Origin: Adiantum capillus-veneris
Lineage: Eukaryota > Streptophyta > Polypodiopsida > Polypodiales > Pteridaceae
DNA length: 64,000 nt
Assembly: GCA_014529385.2 (NCBI GenBank)
Contig: CM043969.1
Span: 67,218,676 to 67,282,675 of the forward strand
Reading direction: 5' to 3'
Shown: positions 1-11,574 of the stretch, in pieces
How positions within the stretch are numbered: the stretch's first letter is position 1
Layout of the letters: each line of letters begins with the position of its first letter
Made by a program: the position numbers and the translations under genes
The notes under the pieces: model-generated
The model's database searches: none
Told to the model about the DNA's origin: nothing
Seen by the model: the letters and a program-made list of their open reading frames with translations, nothing else

Positions 1-1510
1 CTACACACACATACATTGGGGAGGTGCTGCCGGCACACACAACTTCTAGAGGAGGATCAAAGGACGGAAGTGCTACCCAATTCTCGCAACAAGAACTCCA
101 TTGGATCAGCAGATCAAGTAAAATTCAGCCCAACTTACGGTAATCAAAGTTAATTTTCATGCTTATGCTGCAATTCTCTCTATCATTCTCTTAATCTCGC
201 TTGTATTAAGCATAATCCTAGCTAATCTACTCTCTAATTCACTATATGATTAGCCTATTGCATAATCTTAATCTCAATTGTCAGTTATGCAAGTAATTGA
301 ACTCTCCTAATCATAAATTAATGCATGATTAGCAAGAAGGAATTAACCGCTAGCCATCACAGTGAATGGATGATAGAATTAAACCAACCTCTAGCAATGT
401 GGTTAAATGATCAAATTCAATCTATCATTTCACAATGATCAATTAGCTAAGTTTAAAATTAAAATTGCATATGATTAAGGTGTAATTAGAGAAATTAATT
501 CCCTATGGTTATCTCTAGAAAGGAAACTCTCTCACCTATGCACATGGTAATTCTGCATTGCATTAGTGAAGCAATTATTATACCTAATTCATCTCTAGTA
601 CTCTAATTAAGCAAGAACTAATTATCTAGGCCGAGTAATTAATTCTAGGGTCAATTCCCATAAGAACAAGTGAGATGCTATGCTAAGTTCATGTAGCTAT
701 GAACAATTACCATGTCATGAAGTAAATCTAATCCTCTCGCATAAGAGGAATTGCTCGTTAAGACTAATCTTGTCATCTTGGTTGTCATGATATTCTCGAA
801 CACTAGTTCATTTTTTTCTCGAATTTATCAATTTAAAGTAGTGAGTATAAAATGGCCCCAACAAAGAGGACTCGTTTCGGTGAATCTCACGACCGTGAGG
901 CTGGCACGAGCAACTCTAACGAGAAGGGAAAAGCTCCCATGGTCGAGCAAGCACCGGCCATCTCACGAAGTAACAACGAGGAGATTGTTGAGGTAGGTCA
1001 CAATTCAATTCAAGTATGGTTAATTAACATTGCATTTGATAAGGTAGGAAGGAAACATATCCCCAAACATGTTGGAAATCCAACGGAGATCACAACATAC
1101 AAAATAAGTGTATTTTTATTCAAGTAGGAAAGAATGATTTTGGAATATACTGTCTGACGTAGGAAAGATTGTTTGCTAGGGAAAATTTAGCTCTGCCAGT
1201 TCATTTTCAATTTCAATGTTGATTTAGTCCTAATCCCCCTCTTGATCACAGGGGGCGGCTCGCGAAGATTTCGCTGTAGCTAGAGTTACTAGCTTAGGGC
1301 CTCTATCCACGACTTGCGTTCTTTGCGATGGATACCCACAACTTGCGTTAACATTCGCTGGGGGATCTCGTGCCTCCAGAACATTGGACTTTTTAATGAA
1401 ATGAGTTTTGAGTGAATTTTTACTAGAAAAGATTGTTTTGGTGCCGCTTGTAATACTGTGTGAAGGGCTGTCCTAATGAATCTTGTGAATCGGAACTTAA
1501 TCAATGAGCT
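1..1510 (+). mobile_element. Family A LTR copy 1 (5' LTR of A1), truncated by window start and by an inversion
   Basis: This matches the middle LTR from 10587 onward and the third LTR from about 20310 onward, nearly base for base, so the window opens inside the R/U5 part of the 5' LTR of element A1. U3 and the TATA-like box seen in the other copies lie outside the window. Collinearity with the other LTRs ends near 1510, after which the next LTR segment is found inverted at 2968-3299. The terminal 150 bases of the LTR and the primer site are missing. Besides the short exon at 852-992 the segment is AT-rich and non-coding. Confidence 0.85.
852..992 (+). CDS. LTR-encoded first exon of an extra family A gene (ORF0 exon 1), copy 1
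   Basis: An ATG opens 47 codons (protein starts MAPTKRTRFG, ends EIVE) and stops exactly at GAG|GTAGGT, a good plant splice donor. The same exon occurs in the other two LTR copies at 11431-11574 and 21166-21309. Differences between the copies include gaps of exactly one codon and no frameshift. In A2 an acceptor at 12736 lies in the matching phase. In A1 that acceptor is lost in the rearrangement at 1511-3747. The peptide is polar and basic with no domain I recognise. That it is coding is inference from frame conservation and splice phase. Confidence 0.55.
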
Positions 1511-2257
1511 TCCATACTCTTTATAATGCAGCTTAAAATTTTCAAGGAAGGAGAGACTCTCCACATGTCACACTTTGCTTCATTTCAAAGAGAACCTTTT
1601 AAAAATTTTAATTTGAATCCAAAACGTGAAGGTTAAGTACTAAGATGGTAGAAAATGAAAAGGCTTTTCAGTCCTATCAATGTAAAGTCAAAGGAACTTC
1701 TATATCTTAAATATTTTAAAGAATGAGAAAGCCTCCATGTGTTAGTCACTAGTCACTAGTCACTGGTTCACTTTAAATGTTTTTACAAAAAGGAAGGAGT
1801 AAAACTTTTAAATGTTTTTACAAAAAGGAAGGAGTAAAACTGACTGGAATGACCATTTGACAATCCTTTTGACAATGAAAAGGCAAAAGAATTATCTATT
1901 TTCTTTTGCCAAAAGAATTTTCAGTTACACAAGATGGTAAATGTATCATGTTAAATATGCCTCATAGAAAAACGTAAATTGAAGGGGAATTTTACTGCTC
2001 AATGCAAATTTGACTTTTGAATTTGAAGATATATTTGGAAAAAAAAATTCAAAGGGATTTTTTCAAGATCAATATTAATATTATATTAACAAATTTTATA
2101 ATTTTGTATTTTAAAATTATAAAAAATTACCCTAGATAGGCACTCCTATACTCTTTCTTAAAGTTCTTGAAAATTTGACATCTCCACGTATCACAAGCAA
2201 ACGTGCTACCCCGTTCCCTTTCCCACCGAGTTGTTGATTGTTACGTGAGTGTGTGTA

Positions 2258-2338
<81 letters not shown>

Positions 2339-2379
2339 AGGAAAACTTAAAGGCTGAGTCTGTTTCTATGAATAGAGGG
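1511..2379. repeat. Foreign AT-rich segment inside the A1 LTR
   Basis: Nothing here matches the other A LTRs. It holds a tandem 35-bp duplication (1772-1806 and 1807-1841), short TAGTCAC repeats (1743-1763), two related stretches around 1510-1572 and 2146-2200 in direct orientation, and a (TG)n(AG)n tract at about 2262-2336. No coding sequence is supported. It appears to have come in with, or next to, the foldback-like block that follows. Confidence 0.6.
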
Positions 2380-2601
2380 GGACTCGCTTGCTTATCGCAA
2401 AGTTAAACAAACCACATGCCAGGTCCAAATGTAGTTTAAGTTTATCACCGGGGGGGGAGAGAGAGAGAGAGAGAGAGAGTTGGTAAAGAGAGGAGGTTTG
2501 TGGAAAGGCCATTTTCAAATTCGACAAGAGTGCACTTGCTTGTGTGAATTTTCTTCTAAGATCATGGGTAGGCCACTACAAGCGCACGAGCATGCATGTA
2601 T

Positions 2602-2671
<70 letters not shown>

Positions 2672-2778
2672 GGAGGGCATCGTTCAAAGAGAAGAAGAGA
2701 GAAAAGAGAGGTTGTGTGAGTTAAAAGAGAAAGCCAATCAACAAGAAGAAGAGAGCAAAGAGACGTTTTGTGTGTGTG

Positions 2779-2864
<86 letters not shown>

Positions 2865-2889
2865 TGATCAATGAACAAAAGGTAGGGGG

Positions 2890-2938
<49 letters not shown>

Positions 2939-2967
2939 AGAGAGATCAAATGATATAGAACCACTGA

Positions 2968-3299
2968 ATGACTAGCAACGAGATCTAGTTCCACCCCGCA
3001 GGGGAAAGCGTGTCCAACCAATTATCGGTCATAAGACTCACCTTCAAGAAGGAGACAAGTCTCGAGTGCCTTTTTACCCATTGCTTTCAGAGGCACGTAC
3101 ACTTGGGACTTCACTGATTTTGGTGCAATGAGCAATTCTAGCGTCATTTATCGTACTATGGGGACAGAGAGTTCCTGACCAATCGGAACCATCCTTCTCA
3201 TAGGCATTGGCAACCCAAGCCAAGCCCCCACTTTCCACCCCCACACTCACACTTCCTGGTGTGTCCTAATTACTACCACAATGGTTGTTCAACATATAC
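2968..3299 (-). mobile_element. Inverted fragment of the family A LTR
   Basis: Read on the minus strand this continues the LTR from where copy 1 breaks off at 1510, matching 12146-12475 and 27418-27750 in the other copies (the block with ACAACCATTGTGGTAG and the GGAACTAGATCTCG end). An inversion with one break at 1510/1511 and the other at 3299/3300 would explain both the gap and the reversed piece. Confidence 0.8.
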
Positions 3300-3301
3300 T
3301 A

Positions 3302-3490
3302 GTATGTGACCCGCACGTTGCTGTGGCTAAGAGAAGCAATTGTGGCACAGTGGCACTCTCCTACCTCACCTTCTCCCAAAGGTGGCAACATGTACATATA
3401 TACAATAATATGTGACCCGTGCATTGTTGTGGTCGTGAAGAAGTAATTGTGGCACTCTCCTCCCTCACCTTCTTTGAAGGTGGCAACATG
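3302..3490 (+). repeat. Two tandem copies of a roughly 100-bp unit
   Basis: The unit begins ATGTGACCCG and ends GGTGGCAACATGT. Copies at about 3305-3395 and 3410-3491 differ by small gaps. It sits between the inverted LTR fragment and the right foldback arm. No coding potential is evident. Confidence 0.6.
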
Positions 3491-3747
3491 TGTGTGTGTG
3501 TGTGTGTGTGTAAACACACACACACACATGCATGCATGTGCATTGACAATGGCCCATCCATGATCGTAGAAGATGATTCACACAATCAAATGCACTCTTG
3601 TCAAATCTGATACTGGGATTTTCACAAACCTACCATCTTTATCAACTCTCTCTCTCTCTCTCTCTCTCTCTCCCCCCCTGTGACAAACTTGAACTACATT
3701 TGGAGTTGGTATGTGGACGAATTAACTTTGCCATAAGCAAGCGAGTC

Positions 3748-4144
3748 CAAGACACTTATCCAAGAGTATGAACACCATAATTTACTACCCGCTTAAGGAT
3801 AAATATAGGGACTATTTTTCAGGAGAAATAGAAGATTGTAAGAATGTGACAACACATAAACATCGTCTGTATCATTATATCCCAGGACAACCTGTCAGAT
3901 GTATCATATAGATATTCCAGAATTCTATGTAATAAATTGATCAAAAGTTATCCTAAGCCTCAAAAGGTTATGATTGTAATAAAATTTCTATCAATAAAAG
4001 AGGAGTTTTTGTCTCTGATTTTTTTGTCTCTCGGTGATTTAAAACTTGGGTTTTATTAAACTCTCGTGTTTATTTAAATCTTGAACTCTAGCAATTGTAT
4101 CAAATTTAGTGTAAATCGTGTAGGCACCACTTGTCGCTCTCTAT
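3748..4144 (+). pseudogene. A1 remnant of ORF0 exon 2 and its trailer
   Basis: Bases 3748-3910 match the last part of the A2 ORF0 reading frame (13144-13302), ending at the same TAG stop after a CII/RII C-terminus. AATAAA follows at 3993-3998 as in A2 (13385-13390), which could act as a poly(A) signal for a short spliced transcript. Exon 1 is present far upstream at 852-992, but the junction region and most of exon 2 are lost. The product is unknown. Confidence 0.5.
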
Positions 4145-4870
4145 TTGACAGCACAAGAAAAGAAGCTCCTCCTTAAGCAAGCCCAACCTCCAACCTTTAA
4201 GGACGAGGGAGCTAATGTGGAGAGAAAGCCGGAAGTGTGGATGGAAGAAATGGATGATTATTTTGAGGCTGCAAGGACTCAACCCGAGAACCAAAGCATG
4301 CTCGCAATGTTCCACCTCTCTTGGGATGCCAAGATATGGTGGAAACAGCATTGCAAAGATTTGAACATCAAGGGATCTTCTCAGTCGTGGAAAGACATCA
4401 AGACTGCAATGATGGGGCGTTACTTACCACTCGCTTATAGAACCTCGAAGATGAACGAGTTCTTTTCCCTTCGTCAGTGGACTTCTTCAGTGGAGGAGTA
4501 TTACTCAAAGTTTGTTACTCTTCGAAGATATACACCTAAAATGACCCTGGACCAGCAAGTAGCACGGCTCTGCCAAGGGCTCATTGACCCCTTGAACAAT
4601 CGGCTAGAAGCTCTCAGGCCATCAACTCTTCAAGATGCCTTGCTAAGAGCTAAACCCTTAGCTATGGAAATTCAGAAGGTCAATTACAATAGGAGGAATC
4701 ATTTGGTGAAAAGGGCAAGGACAAATGTTTGGAATAATAGACCAACCAACCAAGCATACGAGCAGCGCCCAATAGTAGTCACTACCGCAGTTATGGAATT
4801 TCCAAATGTACGTTGCTATGAGTGAAACGAATTTGGGCATTACTGGTCTAAATGCCCCAAGAAGACTCAA
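4145..4870 (+). pseudogene. gag: A1 gag (Ty3/gypsy capsid and zinc knuckle), broken
   Basis: The product would form the virus-like particle of the retrotransposon. The frame shows the plant retrotransposon gag core: MFHLSWDAKIWW near residue 58, WKDIKTAMMGRYLP near 84, and the F-LRQ-SVEEYYSKF segment. It ends in a zinc knuckle whose second cysteine codon is a TGA stop (at 4823-4825), with the remainder (GHYWSKCPK) readable after the stop. No ATG lies upstream in this frame: the first stop before it is at 4121 and the first Met is near residue 33, so the true start is unclear. A2 keeps only the first few codons of this frame. Confidence 0.8.
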
Positions 4871-5049
4871 ACAACCAGCGCCAATGCCATACCTCTAAAT
4901 GTCTATGGGTGAGGTCAATCTAATGGAAGAGGAGGATGTGGAGGGTAAACAGAGGGCAAGGGCGTGGAGCTACCGCCAAAGTGAATGCCGTAGTGGTACG
5001 ACCAACTATGGGAGATGAAGCAGAGGAGAGAGCAACCTTGCATGCTGCA

Positions 5050-5535
5050 ATTGAAAACCCCAATGGTTGCAAGCAATATGCAGTCATTCATACGCTAGGA
5101 TCTCTCAGAGCTGAACAAGTTAACTTCTTTCACCCAGATGCATGAGGAAGGTAAAGCTAGATAAGTATCCAACAAGCAAACTAGTTGTAGAGTTAGCAAA
5201 CGGCAAGGAAGTAGTATCTCAACACTCTACAAGTATAATCGACTTTGATCTAGGGGGACACCCAACTTCTGCCCATTTTTGAACCCTACCTTTAGGATTC
5301 TTTGATGGGATACTAGGGATGAACTGGCTAAAGCAAAATCAGGCCCACATCCATTGTGCACAAGGGAACTTTACCTTTACAGATAACTTGGGTAATGAAG
5401 TCTTAATCCAAGGGGAAAATGGGAGACCTAGGGCTACTCTAGTTAAGGCCAACAGACTTTTGAAGGGACTGAGAAAGGGGCAGCAAATTAATGCGGTAAA
5501 TCTCAAGAAGGTGGACCAATCAAACACCAAACTTT
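5050..5535 (+). pseudogene. A1 retropepsin-like protease, decayed
   Basis: It sits between gag and RT, the usual Ty3/gypsy place. The C-terminal motif GILGMNWLK (about 5307-5338) is typical of these proteases. The expected D-T/S-G active site is not intact: the best candidate, near 5085-5125, reads HTLGS. Several stops interrupt the reading. The protein is certainly inactive. Confidence 0.6.
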
Positions 5536-6108
5536 GACCAAACTGATTAAGGGAGTATGATGATGTATTCCCTGAAGACCTTACGAATCTTCCACCACAT
5601 AGAGAGGTAGATCATGAGATTGAGACTATCCCTGGATGTGAACCTATCTCAAAGAGACCTTATAAAATGTCACTTCCAGAGGCCATAGAACTCAAGGAAC
5701 AAATTAGGCAACTCATTGAACAAGGATTCATTTGACCCAGTACTTCTCCTTGGGATGCACTATTTCTTTTTCAGAAGAAGAAGAATGGGACCTTAAGGCT
5801 ATGCATAGATTACCGTGGACTGAACCAAGTAACTATCAAAAACAAGTATCCAATTCCAAGGATTGACGAACTCTTGGACAGACTCCATGGCGCCAAAATG
5901 TTTGCAAAGATTGATCTAAGGTGAGGATATTACCAAATCAGGATGAAGGAATCAGACATTCCTAAGACAGCTTTCAACACTAGGTATGGACACTACGAAT
6001 TCACAGTAATGTCCTTTGGTCTAACAGATGCTCCTGCGAGCTTCAATCGACTTATGCAGGATATTTTCAAACCTTATCTGGATGATTTTGTCCTGGTTTT
6101 CCATTAGG
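5536..6108 (+). pseudogene. A1 reverse transcriptase, N-terminal two thirds
   Basis: The order of motifs is clear: [45 protein letters not shown] and [15 protein letters not shown]. The frame has in-frame stops at 5535, 5544, about 5733 and in the KIDLR-GYYQ motif. It ends at FVLVFH, exactly where the catalytic YxDD-type motif should start, because foreign sequence begins there. RNase H and the first part of integrase are absent from A1. Confidence 0.85.
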
Positions 6109-9028
6109 AAAAATATGAACCCTCTAGGGGCCCTTTGGGATTAAGGTTAATTAGAGGCCAGCCAATAGGAAGAGGGTGGTGGACACACTCTATACCCTAA
6201 AAAAAGTAGGGGGAGAAGGTAGCCTTACACTTCTTAATAGCCTCTTGCCTAGTGAGAAGGTAAGGGAGGTGGCTAGGGGGAAGGGGGGGGGGGGGGGGGG
6301 GGGGACCACTTTGACCTTTTTCCCCCCACTTTTTGGCCCGGATTTAAAAATACATTAAAAATTTCAAATTCTCAAAAAAAATTCAAATTTCAAGTTTTCC
6401 CTCCTTAAAAGGTCCCCTAACCTATTTCATGGTCAAAAAAGTATTTTTGACCTCCAAAAGTAAAAAACGTGCACTAAAAAATTTCAAAAAATTACATTTT
6501 TTCAAAAAAATTCAAAACATCATTTTCCACCCTCCAAAGTCTTTCCAAACCTATTCTATAGCTAAAAGTTATTTTCTCTCTCTACAAACCCTTTTCCAAG
6601 CTCTCCATGGCTGCAACAACCACATGCACCCCCTATAGTCCAACATTATCTCTCTACTAGCTTTCTCCCATCTCCATTGTAGCACCAAGCAAGCTTCTCC
6701 CCCATCTCTTCCCCCTGCCCACCACATAGTTCCACACCAAGCTAGCTCCTCTCCCTTCTCTCACCTCCATTACAGCATGAAACAAGATTCTCCTCCTTCT
6801 ACTTTCATTCACTCGCACTACATGGAAACCTCTACTCCCGAAGGTGGAAAAAGCATCAACTCACATGACTTGCATACCACAAGAACAGGAGGTGTGAATA
6901 GTGCATGGGCATTGCAAGGATTCATCTCCAACATAAAGACAGAATGGTGAGAAAACTACCCTTGTAGCTTACATTCAGAGCTTAAGATCATCTCCATATT
7001 TAAGTTTATCATGTTGGAGGGAATTAACCTCTTTATGGATTTCAATGTTTAGGCTTCACACCTCATAACATTGGGTGGTGCTATTTTGTTGATGGCTTTG
7101 GTGCGCCATCTATAGTTTTGTAGCATGTGATTGAGTCTCACAATGTAAGTAAGTTGTATTATCTATGGAGAGTCATCAAAGATTTTTCTTATAATTTATT
7201 CTTTGTATAGTTGTCATTAGATTATAAGAATGATATCATTTTGTACTTTATAACTTTGTGCTCACATAATCTGTTGTTTACTTACAGAGTCAACTTGTTT
7301 TGAGAGGACATGAGCAAGCAACCATGTGCAGAGATGGAAATCACCCTATTTTTGTTCCGTGAGGAACCTTTCACTACCGTGTTAAAAGATTTTGATAAGA
7401 ATAGTAGGATTTTTGTAGAATCTTGAACCAATAGGTACTCTCTAGGAGCTCTTAGAAAAGCCATCCCTATAGTACTACTATCTTCCCTAGTGTCATAGAC
7501 ACACAAATACTCGTGTATATGAATCTCTAGATGAAAAAGACAAATACTTGTAATAGAAGCCTAATAGCAACAACATTGTCTCCATTTGTAATTATTTTTA
7601 TGAGGCTGGATTCCTCTATAAATGCAATATAAATATTTCTTTTTGTTAAATGGTGTCGCACTGAGTGAGAGTATTTTATTTAGATTACTAGAGTTTCATA
7701 CAGATTTGAGAAATATTGTTGATTTTTTTGGATATTCTGATTTGCTTGTAAGATGTTTGAAGTTTTAAGTCTTAATCATTCCACCATGAAGAAATTCATG
7801 TAATATTTTGATTTCAGTTTAATCACTAATGGTTATTCTTATTAAGTGGATCATAACCTTTGTCAAGATGTCCTCATTTGGGGATGTTGAATATATATCA
7901 ATAGCAACATTTCAAAAGTTGAGAAAGCTAAATTCTTGCTTTCCAAAATGTTATTGTTTCCATACTATGCCTATGCCAAGCTTGACTTAGAGAAATGACA
8001 ACTTGAGATGGAAGTGTAGATATATTGATTCTTGTTTCATCATATATATTATAAATCCTTTGAGTTTCCACCTTTTTGAGTAGTGTTGACAAGCTTTTGG
8101 TATCAAACCTTCTTAAATATCCCTATTCATTCGCTATTGGGAGCTATTTATTTGGTATTGCTAAAGATCATACCAATAGCTATCACCTTGTGAACTTAAT
8201 TGTTGAATTGCGGATTTGATTTTTACTATGTAGCTCATTTGGATAGAGCAAGTGTAAACATAAATTATAGATACATGCATTGTTAACATAGAAGATATGT
8301 ATCACTCGAACCTATATAACTGCTAATCAAAAAACCTTTGGTCGGATACTATAACAATAGGGGTCACATGTGGTTTTAAATACCAAAGAAATGGCTTAAC
8401 CAAAACATTCCCAAGAACATGAGGTGAACACAAGGAAGTAAAAATTGGCTCCTTGTTTGGTTGATTTCTAGTGCTAAATGTTTTGAGTGCACAAAATTTG
8501 TGAGGCCTTTGACCTTGGGAGTTCACTAAAGTATATGTAACATAGCACATGTGTTCAACAGAAGGGAATTTATATTCTTGTAAAGTTACAGAAACATGTG
8601 TAGGTAAAGCCTATAAGGGTTACTTTCAATCCAATGTGGTGAACGCACATGATAGGAAAATTTGACATAGTGAATACTCCGGACATCAAACACTACAACT
8701 CTATCTCATGGCCATACATTAAAACAAAGCCCCTATTTGTCATTTTGAAGCCCCAGGGACCCTCAACAAGAGGGACCACAACGGCGCGTAGAATGCCCAT
8801 CCAGGCACAAATAGGGACCAAGATATTTCCAAGAACAGGGGATGGACACAAGGAAGTAAAAAATGGTTGATAAACATGATACAAGGTTTAGGTATATGCC
8901 ATTTGGGGGGGGGAGGGGTTGCTATGAATACATTAAACTGCCGAGTTCTATCTCATGGCCATGCATTAAAAAAAGCTTATACTTGTCATTTTAGGGGCCC
9001 AGGGACCCTCAACAAGAGGGGTCACAAG
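6109..9028. other. Non-coding insert replacing the A1 RT-to-integrase region
   Basis: This 2.9-kb stretch separates the broken RT from the integrase tail and has no recognisable protein. It includes a poly-G run (6286-6304), a block of A-rich ATTTCAAA-type sequence (6350-6620), and near the right end two copies of a roughly 95-bp repeat (about 8692-8790 and 8941-9036) sharing CAGGGACCCTCAACAAGAG, plus a related block near 8345-8445. GGGGCCC occurs close to both ends (6126 and 8994). I could not define terminal repeats or a target duplication. It may be a decayed insertion combined with deletion of the missing pol part. Confidence 0.5.
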
Positions 9029-9840
9029 GGCGCGTAAAGCCTTCAGCACAGCGTATCATCCGCAGACAGATGGGCAGACTGAAAGAGTAAATCAAGTCAT
9101 TGAGGACATTCTCAGGGCCTATTGTTCGCAAGAGCCAAAGAAGTGGTTACAATATCTTCCTTTGGTAGAATATGCTTACAATTCTTCCGAACACAGAAGC
9201 ATTGGAATATCACCCTTCAAAGCTCTTTATGGACAAAACTGTTTAGCACCGCTTAACTTTTAAGACCCAACCATCAAAGTAGAAGCCTCTAAGAACATGC
9301 TAGAAGACATGGAAGCTCAGACTAAAGCCATTCCCCAAGATATCCAAGTGGCTCAGGATAGACAAAAGCATTACGCAGATAAGAATCGATCAGAATGGAT
9401 CTTCAAGGAAGGAGATAAAGTTTTTCTACGAGTCCGACCGAAGAAAAGTAACTTATCATTGGGAAGGTACAAGAAACTAAGCCCGAGATATTGTGGACCT
9501 TTCGAGATCACTAAAGTTGTGAGTGACCAGGCCTACAAGCTAAAGTTACCTGCAAACTTAAAGGTTCACGATGTATTTCACGTCAGCTTACTCAAACCCT
9601 ACATCCCTAATCCAGATCAACTATTGGATTCCGATCAGATAGTTATGTCAGCACAAGGAGTTATAGAACTTCAACCTGATTACGTCCTTGAATCAAGAGA
9701 AAGAAAGCTATGAAACAGGAGAATTATCGAGCACCTTGTGAAGTAGAAAGATTATCCTAAAGAAGACGCTACTTGGGAGGACGAAGCGACTCTCATAAAA
9801 GACTACCCAAATACGTCTTGAGATGAGGACATCTCAAATT
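9029..9840 (+). pseudogene. A1 integrase C-terminal part with chromodomain
   Basis: The fragment starts at STAYHPQTDGQTER, which holds the catalytic Glu of the D,D,E triad, and continues through WLQYLPLVEYAYN, the GPFEITKV C-terminal fold and KVHDVFHVSLLKPY. It finishes with a chromodomain (LESRERKL ... DYPKEDATWE), which marks the element as a chromovirus and would direct integration by binding modified histones. Stops occur near 9260, 9711 and 9745. The A2 copy of the last part (19226-19549) lacks the two chromodomain stops. Confidence 0.85.
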
Positions 9841-9845
9841 CTTCA

Positions 9846-9857
9846 CGTTGGGAAGGA
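9846..9857 (+). promoter_or_regulatory. Polypurine tract of A1
   Basis: TTGGGAAGGA immediately precedes the TGTAGGGTCTC start of the LTR at 9858, the expected site for plus-strand DNA priming. The same tract precedes the third LTR at 19572-19580. Confidence 0.75.
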
Positions 9858-10364
9858 TGTAGGGTCTCTGACCCCGAGCTAAAGAACACCCTTGTATCAC
9901 AAATACTGAAAAAAGTTACTATTTTTTGTAGTTTTTCTAAATCTGTGGGTGCCATGATGTTTAGAATCTTATAGAGCTTTCAAAAATGAATTAAAACAAG
10001 TTTTGTGAAAAATTTCCTAAAATAGTAAGTTTTTGGTCACCCGACCTGTATAGTTTTGACCGTCTCAACAAACTGCACCCGTATCCCGAATTTGAAAAAA
10101 ATACATTTCCGGACGCCGATGCCTTCTAAATATGGCAGGTACTCGGGATTATGCACCTTATCTCCAGCTTAGTACAGCAAGTTTCAGCATTAAAATGTGA
10201 TTTGAATTGCCCGTCTTAGGTTAAAATTATATTTCCTAAGGTTTGTGCGGGGAGCACCGAGGCTCGGGGGCTGTGTGGGAACAAGCCCCAGGCCACTGCA
10301 GGCTTGAGATAGCAGGAGAGGGCGCCCTCACACACGGATGAGGCTCGTGGGGTACTTTCCCAGC

Positions 10365-10366
<2 letters not shown>

Positions 10367-10449
<83 letters not shown>
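10367..10449 (+). repeat. (GA)n microsatellite in the U3 of LTR copy 2
   Basis: An 83-bp uninterrupted GA run. The same site in LTR copy 3 (20099-20146) has about 48 bp, so the tract has changed length since the copies separated. It lies about 115 bp upstream of the TATA-like box and could act as a GAGA-type promoter element; that role is a guess. Confidence 0.9.
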
Positions 10450-10451
<2 letters not shown>

Positions 10452-11430
10452 AGAAAAGCAGTTTGGACACTTGCTAGCAATGCAACTAGAACTGCCTTGC
10501 ATGAACTTAATGCTCCTCGAGATGCAGTTAGCAGCAGAGGCCGACCTCTCTAGCTTGAGAAAACTATTTAAGGGCATGCTCACACACCTACACACACATA
10601 CATTGGGGAGGTGCTGCCGGCACACACAACTTCTAGAGGAGGATCAAAGGACGAAAGTGCTACCCAATTCTTGCCACAAGAACTCCATTGGATCAGCAAA
10701 TTAAGTAAAATTCAGCCCAACCTACGGTAATCAAAGTTAATTTTCATGCTTATGCTGCAATTCTCTCTATCATTCTCTTAATCCCGCTTGTATTAAGCAT
10801 TATCCTAGCTAATCTACTCTCTAAGTCACTATATGATTAGCCTATTGCATAATCTTAATCTCAATTGTCAATTATGCAAGTAATTAAACTCTCCTAATCA
10901 TAAATTAATGCATGATTAGCAAGAAGGAATTAATCGCTAGCCATCACAGTGAATGCATGATAGAATTAAACCAACCTCTAGCAATGTGGTTAAATGATCA
11001 AATTCAATCTATCATTTCACAATGATCAATTAGCTAAGTTTAAAATTAAAATTGCATATGATTAAGGTGTAATTAGAGAAATTAATTCCCTATGGTTATC
11101 TCTAGAAAGGAAACTCTCTCACCTATGCACATGGTAATTCTGCATTGCATTAGTGAAGCAATTATTATACCTAATTCATCTCTAGTACTCTAATTAAGCA
11201 AGAACTAATTATCTAGGCCGAGTAATTAATTCTAGGGTCAATTCCCATAAGAACAAGTGAGATGCTATCCTAAGTTGATGTAGCTATGAACAATTACCAT
11301 GTCTTGAAGTAAATATAATCCTCTCACATAAGCTCGTTGAGACTAATCTTGTCATCTTGATTGTCATGATATTCTCGAACACTAGTTCTTTTTTTTCTCA
11401 AATTTATCAATTTAAAGTAGTGAGTATAAA

Positions 11431-11574
11431 ATGGCCCCAACAAAGAGGACTTGTTTCGGTGGATCTCTCGACGACCGTGAGTCTAGCACGAGCAACTCTA
11501 ACGGGAAGGGAAAAGCTCCCATGGTCGAGCAAGCACCGGCCATCTCACGAGGTAACGACGCGGAGATTGTTGAG
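11431..11574 (+). CDS. ORF0 exon 1 in LTR copy 2
   Basis: Forty-eight codons from ATG to GAG|GTAGGT. Joined to the acceptor at 12736 (TTGCAG|GAAGAT) the frame runs straight on into exon 2, so a 1162-bp intron (11575-12736) would remove the end of U5 and the primer site. Such an mRNA could not serve as template for normal minus-strand priming and would be a dedicated subgenomic message. No known domain. Confidence 0.6.

Larger units (their letters stand above)
2380..3748. repeat. Foldback-like block with about 250-bp inverted arms
   Basis: The left arm (about 2380-2630) is matched in reverse complement by the right arm (about 3500-3748). Each arm runs from a GGACTCGCTTGCTTAT-type end, through a GA/CT tract and a stretch around a GGATGGGCC/GGGTAGGCC core, to a TG tract. 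Similarity is imperfect, roughly three in four bases by eye. Between the arms lie several (GA)n and (AT)n tracts and a reversed A LTR fragment. No transposase is present. A nonautonomous TIR or foldback element, or a large inverted duplication, would both fit. The right arm abuts the resumption of A1 internal sequence at about 3745. Confidence 0.6.

Noticed and set aside
2480-3021. ORFs of up to 168 codons across GA/CT and TG/CA tracts (also 10236-10625, 22393-22629, 26587-26844, 44167-44466)
   Set aside because: They are low-complexity readings of microsatellites (long Ser-Leu or Arg-Glu runs) with no other support.
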